In this document: positions 33,281-44,068 of the stretch, in pieces
How the letters are laid out: each line of letters begins with the position of its first letter
How positions within the stretch are numbered: the stretch's first letter is position 1
Source of the DNA: Aaosphaeria pasadenensis
Taxonomy: Eukaryota; Ascomycota; Dothideomycetes; Pleosporales
Assembly: GCA_022813625.1 (NCBI GenBank)
Contig: JAKLMB010000038.1
Location: 275,658 to 339,657, forward strand
Reading direction: 5' to 3'
Length of the DNA: 64,000 nt
Program-made: the position numbers and the translations under genes
The notes under the pieces: generated by a model
What the model was told of the DNA's origin: nothing
Seen by the model: the letters and a program-made list of their open reading frames with translations, nothing else
Databases searched by the model: none

Positions 33281-34098
33281 ATGGCAATGGAAATGACATC
33301 ATTGGGCTCGAGAGGTACACCAATTCTTTCCTATACTCGCTCCAAATCTATATGCGTACCAGAAACAATTGAATCTAACACACCGCAGCCCTCAACCACT
33401 CCTCCTCGGACACCGAAGCTGAGTACGACCGCCTGCGCGGTCTAGCTCGCCAGGAGGCCGCCAAACGCTCCTCGTGCTTCGATCGCGCGCACGCCGCCTA
33501 CGAGGCAGGCGACGGCGGGAAAGCCCACGAGCTTTCTCAGGAGGGAAAGCGTCATGCGCAGAAGATGGACGATTACAATCGCCAGGCGCGCGACTTCATC
33601 TTCCGGGAAAACAACAATGTAGATCGCGTTCCTGGCGATACCATTGATTTGCACGGTCTATTCGTCGAAGAGGCAGAGGATGTCTTGGAAGAGCGAATTA
33701 AGGCTGCGCGAGGGCGCGGAGAGACACACCTACACGTCATTGTTGGAAAGGGAAACCATTCTACAGGGCATGTGCAGAAGATCAAGCCTCGCGTCGAGCA
33801 AGTGTGCCGTGAGCTCGGCTTGCAGTACGCGACTGAGGAGAACGAAGGCAGGATCTTTGTCAACCTGCAAGGCGGAGCGGTTGGCCAAATGCCACCACCT
33901 CCGCAATTTGGTGGAGGCTACGGCGGCGGTTATGGAGGTGGTGGATACCCTGGTCAAACCCAGCATCACGGGGGTCAACAGCATCATGGACAGCAGCAAC
34001 ACCATCAGCAGCAGCAGCAGCAGGATAATAACGAGGTTGAGGAATTGGTTCACAAGGGTCTCAAGAGGCTGTTCAAGAGCTGCTGTACGGTCATGTAG
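33281..34098 (+). CDS. DUF1771-Smr domain protein with C-terminal CaaX box
   Basis: Exons 33281-33314 and 33389-34098 (74 bp intron, GTACAC...GCAG) give 247 aa. After a short N-terminus comes the DUF1771 helix pair (EYDRLRGLARQEAAKRSSCF...KAHELSQEGKRHAQKM). The Smr domain follows, with IDLHGLFVEEAEDVLEERI (the conserved DLHG) and HVIVGKGNHS...KIKPRVE (the GKGNHS signature). Smr domains bind nucleic acid and some nick it. A Gly-rich and Gln/His-rich linker follows. The last residues are Ser-Cys-Cys-Thr-Val-Met, so the final four form a CaaX box (X = Met favours farnesylation) with a neighbouring Cys that could be palmitoylated. That would place the protein at a membrane, which is inference. 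Confidence 0.88.
34003..34022 (+). repeat. CAG tract coding for poly-Gln in the Smr protein
   Basis: Consecutive CAG/CAA codons give a run of Gln in the linker between the Smr domain and the C-terminal helix. Confidence 0.75.
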
Positions 34099-36583
34099 TT
34101 GAAGATTTGGGACGCTTGGTTATGACCTAGTACGATGATACCCAGGGTTTTGGTCAACTGCTTGTTGTTATGATGGAGTATGTAGAGTTCGTCTCGATCT
34201 TCTTTTCCAGGTTTATATAAAGGGATCCAATTTAATTACGAACTTTCAATCGATGGCTAAGATTGCCAGGTGTTTCGATATAATCTAAGAGAGACGGTTG
34301 TTGTGAGTCGACTAAAGTCGGTAGTAATATGCTCCGTATATGCCTTCGTAAATGTTCTTTATATGCCATATTTCAAGCTCATCTGCTAGCAAATCGCAGA
34401 GTGCTTTCCTCAGTATTGGACAGATATCTTATTGTATCTTCTCGTCGATCAATAAGGATCATCGATCGATCAACTTATAACAAGTAACAAACAAACAATT
34501 AATCTACACAATACGAATGAGAGTGTCTTCAGCTTGTCCAGGTTACAATTTGGACATCAATCAGGTAATGTGACGAAGTCTAACACTTGTATAGAACTAA
34601 AGTACTGGGGGGAATTGCAACTCCTGTTGCTATTGTTGAAAGAAAGACTACCTACAGACTGAAAATTACAGGCACCCGATGTTGTTATCAATCATCGCTG
34701 CCAGGCTGGATCGTCGGTGCAAATTTGACAACAGGTGCTGTGGTTAATGTGCTTGTCACGAATAATGATAGATTTTAGCACATCTTCAATTGTCTAAGTA
34801 TAGCCCAGTCCGCTGTCTCGTTCATCCCGACGGCCAAGTCATATCGAAGGAGTATATCCCTGGGCTCCCTTCTTGCCTCTACACAGTAGATCGCAGAAGG
34901 ATTGTAAGGCAAATACGGTGAAAAACAGCAGTGCTAGTGAACAAGGTCGTACCCTCAAATCTCGATTCTTCGGCTGATCAGTTTTCGATGCTGTCTTTAA
35001 GCTGCGGCATGAAATAGAGATTCGGCCTATTAGTCCGAACATGGAAACCAAGACAGATCGAATGGGGAAATACAAGTCCACGGAACGTGTACATAGATAT
35101 GCCGCAGTTACCTCAGCTCCACACCGCTTGCATAAGATACAGAGGTAGATCAGAGAATGATTGGCGCATAACGTATAGGCAAGATCTCAATCATCATGCC
35201 TCCGCCCGGGTACCGACGGCGGACGTACCCAGTGAATCATAGAATGGATCGTCAGAATTCGGGTGGAACAATACTAGCCCACGTTGTTGAACATAGCCTA
35301 GACTGGTCTTCTCAGAAGCAAAGGTAAACGGTCAAGTCGTTGGGAAGGAATGTAGTCAAGGCTGATGGTCATAATGGAACCTTGCTGCCACGAGACATGG
35401 TTCCCCAGATTCCAGGACATTTTAAGTTTCGTCGCCGAAGACAATTCGATGTTGTGTGGATACACACGAACGTTGGCGATCAGGTTGATCTGTTCTTGCG
35501 ACACTTGTTTTGCATTGAGTCAAGAGGCCATTTTGCGGTCTAGCTGTGGTGTAACGATACGAGATAGGAAGTTCGGTGCAGTTGTTTGGTACGTTCCGGG
35601 ACGTATGACGTGCCTGATGTCCCCAAGTGCATTATGGTGAGATTGGCTCTCGCGAAAAAGTCATCTCCTGACCAAATTTTAATATATCCAAGGGGTGGCA
35701 GCGTGGTGTGGGGATTTATGAGTCTATAATGAGCCTGTCGACTCCTGAAATCTTGGGAATAAGCAGGACGTTGAATAAACAGCTGCAATATCATTATCGA
35801 AGGGGGAACATTGCTGTTTCAACCACCACGCGTCTGTGCTCGTGTAAGCATAAACTCGTGCGAGAAAACCTGGCCCAGGGTAACATCGCCCCAGACGTTG
35901 TTTTTACAACGTTGAAGATACATACATACAATCGCGGGAAGGTTAATCTTGCCGATCCATGTAGATGTACAACCGAGGGGCCCATACGGTAAAGTAGTTG
36001 GCGATCTCGATGGTCTATGTTGGAATGCAACGAGATGAAGACACAGAACGTATTCGCGTTGCCGGTTCAGGGCCGTCATTGGGTCATTGATCGCCCAAGA
36101 ATGGATCTCAGACAAGAAGTGATGGTGGCTTGTGACCAAAATACTCTCGTACAAACTACAAAATGTGCCTTGCGCCCGGGAACTAAGCCCATGTCTACAA
36201 CGCGCACCATGGAAGCGTGTGCAACCAGGGCGGAAAAACCGCTTCCGACTACGCTCAATTCATCAAGACATCGCCTTGTTCCACTCTGTTAACTCCTGAT
36301 ACGGCAGGTACTATTCTGGGCTCGTTGCATAATGTAGAATCCCCCAGCACGAGGGAGATTTGGCATAAACAAATGGCCGCTCTCATGACGATCATCAGTA
36401 AGACAACCAATCCGCAACCACCATCTCCATGCTGTGGAATTCAGCCAACCACCTCGGCCCAAACTTGGCATAGTAATAGTAGGGCCCACGATACTGAGCA
36501 AGGGCTAATTGTACGGGCGTTTAGTTGACTATATATGCCAGTCGTGGCTCGTCACCCATGCCTCTTCAGCCATCTTTTGCGCC
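34099..36583. other. 2.5 kb gap with no supported gene
   Basis: Between the Smr gene and the alpha-glucosidase. Frames are short and interrupted on both strands. No transposase, reverse-transcriptase or tRNA signature was seen. The distal part must contain the glucosidase promoter. Confidence 0.45.
36530..36535 (+). promoter_or_regulatory. Possible TATA element of the alpha-glucosidase gene
   Basis: TATATA lies 54 bases before the start codon. Its position fits a short fungal leader, as is common for inducible secreted enzymes. Confidence 0.35.
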
Positions 36584-39500
36584 ATGCCATCATCGTTAGC
36601 ATTCATTCATTCCTACCTTCTCTTCTGGCTCACCTTGACCTCACAAGGAGAATCAACAGCCCTAAGAAGACAACAGAATGACTGCCCTGGCTACAAAGCT
36701 ACAAATGTCGAACGAACTGATGCCGGTATTAAAGCAGATTTGACATTGGCTGGCACGGAGTGCAATATCCACGGAAAAGACCTCAAGGAATTGCGGTTCT
36801 CAGCCGAGTATCAGACGGGTATGTGTTACACACCATTTTTCATTAATTGCCGTTGCATACGTGCGGAATGTGGAGTATGCAATTTGTGATTTTTTGTCCA
36901 ATCTCAGACTTCAATCATCATAAATTCGTGGCTAGGTAGTACAAGCTCCATGTTTCCATACCGAACATGGGGGCAGCCGACCGAATGAGTCTCGGATGGC
37001 TCCGAGAGCCTTCTGCCGTGATTCTTTGATTTCTTATTGGCTCATATTTTCTCAGTTATGCTTGAATCTATTGTGGCTAACATCATCTAGACTCCCGCCT
37101 CCATGTCATCATCTACGATAAGGAAGAGCAAGTTTACCAGGTGCCTGACTTTGTTGTACCAAGGCCGACGGGATCTATCAAGGGCGACGAATCCGCACTA
37201 GACGTCACTATCGAAGAAGAACCATTCTCTTTTACTATTAAACGCAAGAGTAACGATGAAGAGATCTTCTCTTCCAAGGGATCAGTCCTAATATTCGAGG
37301 ACCAATATTGGAGACTGCGAACTTCCCTACCGGATAATCCATCTATATATGGCTTGGGCGAGCATACAGACTCATTACGAGTCCCTACTTCCAACTATGT
37401 CAGAACCCTCTGGAATCGAGATGCGGGAGGGGTGCCTAAGGGCGAAAACTTATACGGTGCCCACCCAGTATACTACGAGCATCGATCTGAATCAGGCAAT
37501 ACCCATGGTGTATTACTCCTGAATAGCAATGGTATGGACATAAAAATCAACAACGACGACGGACAATATTTGGAGTACAACTCCTTAGGCGGTGTCATCG
37601 ATCTTTATTTCCTCGCTGGTCCTGGTCCATTCGATGTCGCCAGAGAGTACAGTGAAATCACGCAGAAGGCAGCTATGATGCCTTACTGGGGACTCGGTTT
37701 CCATCAATGCCGATTCGGCTACAAGAGTATCGATGAAGTCGCAGCTGTGGTGCAGAATTATTCGGACGCAGGAATTCCACTTGAGACAATGTGGACGGGT
37801 GAGTTTGACAGCTATCTCTAAGCCATTATGTACTAAACCATTCCTAGATATCGACTACATGGATGAGTACAAGGTGTTCACTCTCGGACAAAACTTCCCT
37901 CTCGACAAGATGCGTGAGCTGGTTGATCGCTTACATAGTAACGACCAGCATTACATCGTTATGGTAGACCCTGGTGAGTTGAACCCGATATCTACTAAGC
38001 TGCATTCTAACTTCAATAGCTGTGGCCTACCAAGACTATGATGCATTCAACAATGGCAAAAACCTCGACATATTCCTAAAGTCAGATGACGGAAGCATTT
38101 ACAAGGGAAGAGTATGGCCAGGCGTAACGGCCTTTCCTGATTGGTTCCACGATAAAGTACAGGAGTATTGGGACAACGAATTCCAGACGTTCTTCAACCG
38201 CGACACTGGTGTCGACATCGACGCTTTGTAAGTCCCTAGTCTTTTTTCCTGCTGTATAATCTTTATTCTAACATGATCTAGGTGGATTGATATGAACGAG
38301 CCATCGAACTTCTGCGAATGGCCCTGTGATAATCCTGAAGCATCACAAGTAGACACCGACATCATCAATGTGCGATCTATCTCTAAACGACAGGAGGAAA
38401 GTGGATCAAAGAAAGGACTCCCCAACCGCGACCTCATTGATCCTTCATATCAGATCAAGAATACTTTTGGATTGATTGGCAACAAAACAGCAAGTACTGC
38501 TCTGATCCACCAAGGTGGATGGACCGAGTACGACACTCATAACCTGTAAGTTCATGTCTCCCGAAACATACTCTGATCATTTTCTTATGCTTTTGTCAAA
38601 GGTATGGAAGCATGATGTCCAAGGCGAGTGCCAGCAGCATGCTCAAACGCCGACCTGATAAGCGGCCAATGGTCATAACCCGCAGCACATTCGTTGGGGC
38701 CGGTAGCTATGTTGGTCATTGGCTTGGAGACAATATCTCAGCATGGGATCAATACCTTGCATCTATCAGGCACTTCTTGCAGTTTGTTTCGATTTTCCAA
38801 GTCCCAATGGTAAGACAGTCAACCAAATATACACATGCTCAGCTAACAAGACCAGGCTGGGGCTGACGTGTGCGGCTTCTTGGGTGACACCAACGAACAC
38901 CTCTGCGCCCGATGGACCACCCTGGGCGCTTTCTACCCATTCTACAGAAATCACAACGTTGATGGCGCGATATCTCAAGAAGCATATCGATGGGAATCCG
39001 TCGCTGCGGCTGCACGACGGGCAATCGACATTAGATACAGGCTTCTAGACTACATCTACACAGCCATGCACCTCCAAACCGAAGATGGAACACCAATGAT
39101 CACCCCCGTATGGTATGTTATCACCACCACTGGCCCCCCTTTGACGCCAAATGAATCCATTAAAAGCTAACACAACATACTTCAGGTTCAACTACCAATC
39201 CGACTCCGGCACGCACGCGATCGAAAACCAATTCTTCTACGGACCCTCCCTCCTCGTCAGCCCCGTGGTGAACGAGGGCTCCACCTCCGTCTCCTTCTAC
39301 CTCCCCAACGACCTCTTCTACGACCTCTTCACCCTCCAGCCCGTCGAAGGCACCGGCGCAAACATCACACAGGACGACGTCCAGACCAACGAAATCCCCG
39401 TACACATTCGCGGCGGATCGATCGTGCCCGCCCGCGTGAACAGCGCCAACACGACGACGCAGCTGCGAGAGTTGGACTTTGAGCTTCTGATTGCGCCGGA

Positions 39501-39792
39501 TAGGGATGGGAGGGCCTCTGGGAGCTTGTATCTTGACGATGGGGAGAGTCTGGTGCAGGCTGGGACGAGCAATATCAAGTTCGTGTTTGAGAATGGTACT
39601 ATCCGTGCGGAGGGTACTTTTGACTTCCAGACGCAGGTCGGGGTGAGGAGTGTGACGGTCATGAGCGCTGATGGTGCGAAGAAGTATCAAGTCGAACAGT
39701 CGCTGGACGGGCCGTGGGAATACAATATTGCAGATAAGCAAGGGGGGGATCTGAGGATGCGGCTGGTGGAGAAAATCAACCAGTGGCCATGA
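36584..39792 (+). CDS. Secreted GH31 alpha-glucosidase (AgdC-like alpha/beta-glucosidase)
   Basis: Eight exons: 36584-36818, 37091-37798, 37848-37973, 38020-38227, 38282-38545, 38602-38809, 38856-39112 and 39186-39792, giving 870 aa, the usual size. Residues 1-23 form a signal peptide (SYLLFWLTL core). The mature N-terminus has CPGYKATNV and the EYQTDSRLHVIIYD strand restored by the first splice. The catalytic barrel carries GLGFHQCRFGYKS, WIDMNEPSNF with nucleophile Asp429, and HWLGDNISAW with acid/base Asp557. RGGSIVPAR follows in the C-terminal beta domain. Such enzymes release glucose from the non-reducing ends of maltose, starch or short glucans outside the cell. The first intron (272 bp) is much longer than the other six (46-73 bp). 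Confidence 0.93.
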
Positions 39793-40558
39793 GGGCCATG
39801 GCTGGATGCATTTCTATGGCCAATTGAGCCGTTCCTTTTGTTGGCCAAACTGTGGCATATTCGATTAAAGAGCTGCGGATTCAGTACCCTACACTTTTTT
39901 TTGATACCTTCTGTTTATTCAATTCATAAATCACGGTTGCTTGCTGCAATCATTAATCTGCTATAGAAGAAAATCGGCAGAAAATAGTAATCGCAATGCA
40001 CAAGACGTGGCCAATATTGTTGCGTAATCTAGATTGCTCATTGGCTCTGTTGTTCTTGTGTAAAGGAGACTGTCCAAGACCTGTAAACAACACATTGGAC
40101 ATGTTGGACTCCACACTTACATTACTACTTGTATGTGATCACGGTAGATGGCATGTAAAGTCATCGGCAATAGTGTGAAACAACTTAGCCTCGAGTGCAA
40201 ATGAGTGATAGCCTACATATAACAAAGATGTCTCTGAACAATTTGTGACCAGTAAGTAAATACCATATATATTGACAGATTTAGCACAATTTAGTTAGGA
40301 GAGAAGAAAGAAAATAAGAAAATTAACCCACACTTAACTTGAAGAAAGACAAACGAGTGGCGATGTGATCGAACAGTCCCCATTCACCGTCGTGACCATC
40401 GTGTGCGGAAACAGGTTGTGTAAGAGCTTCAGGAAGAGCTTCAACTTCGGAGTTAAGACGGGTAAACATACGGTGGTGAAGCTAAGAAACCATAACAAAT
40501 GAGATCTATCAGTGTAAGAACCAGGCAGCGGACATGAAAACCGATGCCTATACGGAAA
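39793..40558. other. Convergent 3' region between alpha-glucosidase and protease-like gene
   Basis: A+T-rich, with no gene. Holds the 3' ends of both flanking genes. Confidence 0.4.
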
Positions 40559-42475
40559 TCAAAAAGTCTTGATTCCCACCACTCTTCTTGGCCTCAGTGT
40601 AAGTTCCAGAGCATCCTCTCGTGAGGATTCCTCATCTTTCAATTCTGCATCCTGTCGGACATAGTACCAGTCGCAACTCTCGTCTGTGGGCGGAAGTTCC
40701 TGGGATACGATTTTAGAGTCTCCTATGTCGTCATAAGCCGTGTATGAACAAGGAGATCCGGGTACTTGGGGGCTATTGCCTTCCGTGACTGAAGACATTG
40801 ATGACGATGAACCTAGACTGGGCAAAGAGAAGATAGATAGGTCGCTTCCGACGCTCGAACTTCGCCTCCTTCCCTTGTCTTCGGCGTCAGTTGGTGACAA
40901 CAAGTTACTCATTGGACTCGGGCTTGGGCTCGGGTTCGGCCTTGCCATCTTCGTGCCTTGCTCTTCAAGCTGCCCATTGTTCGTCTCAGAGCATCCTTCG
41001 CCCCGACTGATCAGTCCTTGGCTATTCAATCGGAGTCGGTCATCCCTGAGTGTAACATTCGCAGCGTTCAAATGCTCCCTTATATCTTGGAAAACATCTG
41101 CAATGGGAGTGAACCATAGCAGTCCACCATCCCAACCCCATAGGTGGCCCAGCAACTCATTGTCATCGTTCATAATCCAGGCACCAGAGTCACCGCTGAA
41201 GGCCTTGCTGTTCAGGTTGGCATTTCCTTCCACAGCAATGGTCCACTCGTGGGAAATTTCTCCCCCTTCGGTACCATAGAGAGTAATCCCAGGATTGACT
41301 CTGCCATGTCTCAGTCCACTAGTAGTGCCGACATAATGAACCGCCTCGCCTCCTCTTACGTTGGCTGTGGTTGTGACTAAAGCTCCCGTCCCTTCGGGTG
41401 TCATTACCTCGCTTCTAAGATCTTCAAGGGTGGGCACACTCATTCGACTGTGTCTATGAGCATTTTGACCAACTCTGGCTCCTTCCGTTACCTCCGTAAG
41501 GGACCAATCTGTACGTCGGACTTCCCCAGGGGTGACAGGGATCGCGGCGGGCCTTGTGGGAGGACTCCCATCGCCTGATCGACGATGGACGTGTCCAAAA
41601 TTGAACCTTGAATCGTCCTGCATCAATTCCCTACGGAAACGTTCGTATAAGTCAATTTCCATTTGGGTGTTCCTGTCAATAACTTGGGAGTAATTCGAAA
41701 GACCGATTTCCGTTTCCCCGTTTCTGGACAAGCGGGAATTGATATCTTGCAGTCTCTCTTCTACCTGTTTCTTCAACTCCTGCGCGTCCGAGTGTGCTGG
41801 TGATCTCACCGAGGTATTCTTATTCGGACAGCCGCACTTAGAGATGAAGTGATCCACTGACAACATGAAAAGTCTACCATCGACCAAGATATATCCTCCA
41901 AGTGTGGCAGAGATCTTAGGACATTGACTTAATCCAATCGATGCGCCCATTCCAGGTGTTTGCCAAAATCTTCGATGGTGAGCGAATTCCTGGTCAGTGG
42001 AAGGGTCGTCCAAATCATTGTAGGAAGGTGCTGTGCCCAGCAGTCGAACCAAGGTACCTTGCGAGAATTGGATCGGAAAATGCATGCGACCGTGTTCCTT
42101 GCAAATCTCCTCGACGCGTTTCCTGATGAAGTCTCGGCATGCATTGCTTTGATTCTCAGAACTGCGGAATCTGATTATCAGATGCTTTGCGTTGTCTTTT
42201 ACTTGCGCCACAAGCGAAACAGAATATCTACCGCGAATGGGAGACTGCTTGGCAATGAGTGGAAACTCAGGTAGAAGAAACTGATGCCACGTAACCAAGG
42301 CGACTGCATCCTCGATTGGGTCAAGAGCCAGGAAGTCGGGTTGGTGGTGATAGGATGCGGTTTGGGCCTCAGCAGGCTTACTACATTGAGCAAGACTGTC
42401 TGGTCCACTCACGCAGCTCGCAGCTGGTCTAGCACTCTCAATCAGTCCTGCGAACAAGTCTTTGCCTCGTTGCAT
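40559..42475 (-). CDS. Intracellular trypsin-fold serine protease-like protein
   Basis: Single exon, 638 aa, from ATG 42475; no signal peptide or membrane segment. The middle carries a trypsin-like triad in the right order. His209 is in GYILVDGRLFMLSVDHFISK, Asp323 in RRTDWSLTEV, and Ser430 in AFSGDSGAWIMND, followed by LLGHLWGWDGGLLWFTPIADV (the substrate-pocket strand). A charged, probably coiled-coil insert lies between His and Asp (ELKKQVEERLQDINSRL). The N-terminal ~190 residues show no known domain, and the C-terminal ~150 are Ser/Pro-rich and disordered. The arrangement resembles fungal cytosolic trypsin-like proteins distantly related to Ssy5 (S64), but without its clear prodomain. 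Substrate and role are unknown; it may be regulatory rather than digestive. Confidence 0.75.
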   Translation of the reverse strand: MQRGKDLFAGLIESARPAASCVSGPDSLAQCSKPAEAQTASYHHQPDFLALDPIEDAVALVTWHQFLLPEFPLIAKQSPIRGRYSVSLVAQVKDNAKHLIIRFRSSENQSNACRDFIRKRVEEICKEHGRMHFPIQFSQGTLVRLLGTAPSYNDLDDPSTDQEFAHHRRFWQTPGMGASIGLSQCPKISATLGGYILVDGRLFMLSVDHFISKCGCPNKNTSVRSPAHSDAQELKKQVEERLQDINSRLSRNGETEIGLSNYSQVIDRNTQMEIDLYERFRRELMQDDSRFNFGHVHRRSGDGSPPTRPAAIPVTPGEVRRTDWSLTEVTEGARVGQNAHRHSRMSVPTLEDLRSEVMTPEGTGALVTTTANVRGGEAVHYVGTTSGLRHGRVNPGITLYGTEGGEISHEWTIAVEGNANLNSKAFSGDSGAWIMNDDNELLGHLWGWDGGLLWFTPIADVFQDIREHLNAANVTLRDDRLRLNSQGLISRGEGCSETNNGQLEEQGTKMARPNPSPSPSPMSNLLSPTDAEDKGRRRSSSVGSDLSIFSLPSLGSSSSMSSVTEGNSPQVPGSPCSYTAYDDIGDSKIVSQELPPTDESCDWYYVRQDAELKDEESSREDALELTLRPRRVVGIKTF

Positions 42476-43072
42476 ATAGTCCTGGCTGACAGATCCCCGT
42501 AGCTCGACTTTAAATTCCGAAGAGACAAGGAATAATTTAATACATAGTCGAGTCAGATCGGAAATTACTCTTTGGAAATCTGTGCAATGAGTTGCGTTAG
42601 CTGTATCCTACCTATATCACGTACTTTCCAGAGTGACTTACTCCACTGCTTGGTCAGGAAATGAAATTCAACACCCGTCATTGCGAAACATTCCACGCTC
42701 TGCTCGTTGCAATGTTGCAAAACATGGCTCACTTGAACAAGAGGAAGCGGTTTGACCATTTTGCCGTTGCTGGGCGTTCTGGCAAGCTGAGTTGTGGGAC
42801 ATTCAAGACTGGTAACATGAGCTTGGCTGAGATGGGATGCCGCGTCTTGGGTACTTTTAGACGTCTTGTCTTCGAGGCCTATGAGGTTATGTTAACGGCT
42901 GAGGCTGAGAAAATTGTTCGTAACTTACTAGTCTCATCCTTTCTCGACCTGTACCGTTTTGGATCGGGAGTTGGCATTGATTCTTGTGACCGCTTTGTTG
43001 CGGTCACAATCGCGCTAGTTGCTTGGACTGAAGTTCCTACAGGCGCTACACGTCCATATTAGTGGGACTATG
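42476..43072. other. Intergenic; promoter of protease-like gene and 3' of second C2H2 gene
   Basis: A 133-codon plus-strand frame (42661-43062) and a 64-codon minus frame overlap here; neither shows a family. Part of 43015-43067 may be a final exon of the C2H2 gene. Confidence 0.35.
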
Positions 43073-44068
43073 TCAAAGTGTGCTGATACGCAGTACGGAA
43101 AGAACCTTACCATATTCGACATTTGCAGCAGTACCATCCATTGATTCGTTGTGGTCGTCACGAAGATGCTTTTGTAAAGATGTCAAGGTACAAAAGAACA
43201 GCCCCCCGCAACCTTCACCAACAAAGCAGGAAGGATTGTTACATCTGAAGGCATCGAGATTGGCATCAGAAACGTCATGGTGGTCTTTCAGATGCCGTTT
43301 CAACTTGTCGTGACGACTATAAGGCTTGCGGTTTGGGTCGATCTGAAGGCATGATCCACAGCGCCACTGAAGTCCACCTCCGTGCAAGGCTTCGTGTTGG
43401 TCCTTTTCACTCCGATTCGAGAATCTGAGTGCGTCGCAATCAGGGTGGACACATCGGTGCTGTTCTTTCTTGTGTCTTTTCAGATCATATATGCGTCTGA
43501 ATGCTACGTCACAGCCTTCATCGCACGGAAATGAATGCCCTCCATCGTGGACTGCAGAGTTGCTGTCGGCTGTGGAGTCAAATCCAAAAGGAGGCCCTCT
43601 TTTCGATGATAGATTGATACCATTTTCCAAATCCATTGGGGTACCTCCAAGCGATGAATCTGCTGTCTTTGGATTGTTAGTAAAGGGTTGAGAATCTAAC
43701 GGTTGCTTCCTTACATATTGTTCTCGGTTGAGACTAGTAGAGCTGAGACTGGAGAATGTAGAAACATCGGAAAGACTTCTAGCGGAGGCATCTGGACTTG
43801 GATATCCGTTTTGATATTGCGAAAGTTCATAGCTTTCCAATTGGCCATTGTTCAAAGGCACACCCGCAGCATATACAGAACCATACAAACTGCTCTCTGG
43901 CGAGAAGTAAAGGGGGTTTGGAAATAGAGGGCCCGTCATCGAGTCCAAAGGCTGGGTATCCATGGCGGCATAATCAATGTCATCTCCCATTATCGCGAGG
44001 CTAGGCTTCGAAGTCAGAATGTGTTCGCTGTTAGATTGCTTGTTGTTGGACGAACTTAGACTGTTCAT
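43073..44068 (-). CDS. C2H2 zinc-finger protein
   Basis: 331 aa from the first in-frame ATG (44068) if unspliced. The N-terminal ~160 residues are Ser/Asn/Pro-rich and carry no domain. Four Cys/His modules follow: FPCDEGCDVAFRRIYDLKRH, CVHPDCDALRFSNRSEKDQH, WRCGSCLQIDPNRKPYSRHDKLKRHL and FRCNNPSCFVGEGCGGLFFC with LQKHLRDDH. The last two have enlarged loops, a layout common in Pezizomycotina regulators. A GTAAGG donor at 43110 and an AG at 43068 would remove 43 bases. The protein would then end, after 336 aa, with VPLIWTCSACRNFSPSN at 43015, so the 3' end is uncertain. It lies upstream of the protease-like gene on the same strand, 600 bp away. Confidence 0.75.
   Translation of the reverse strand: MNSLSSSNNKQSNSEHILTSKPSLAIMGDDIDYAAMDTQPLDSMTGPLFPNPLYFSPESSLYGSVYAAGVPLNNGQLESYELSQYQNGYPSPDASARSLSDVSTFSSLSSTSLNREQYVRKQPLDSQPFTNNPKTADSSLGGTPMDLENGINLSSKRGPPFGFDSTADSNSAVHDGGHSFPCDEGCDVAFRRIYDLKRHKKEQHRCVHPDCDALRFSNRSEKDQHEALHGGGLQWRCGSCLQIDPNRKPYSRHDKLKRHLKDHHDVSDANLDAFRCNNPSCFVGEGCGGLFFCTLTSLQKHLRDDHNESMDGTAANVEYGKVLSVLRISTL

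Noticed and set aside
42661..43062. 133-codon plus-strand frame starting with ATG
   Set aside because: Overlaps the likely 3' end of the C2H2 gene on the other strand and shows no domain.
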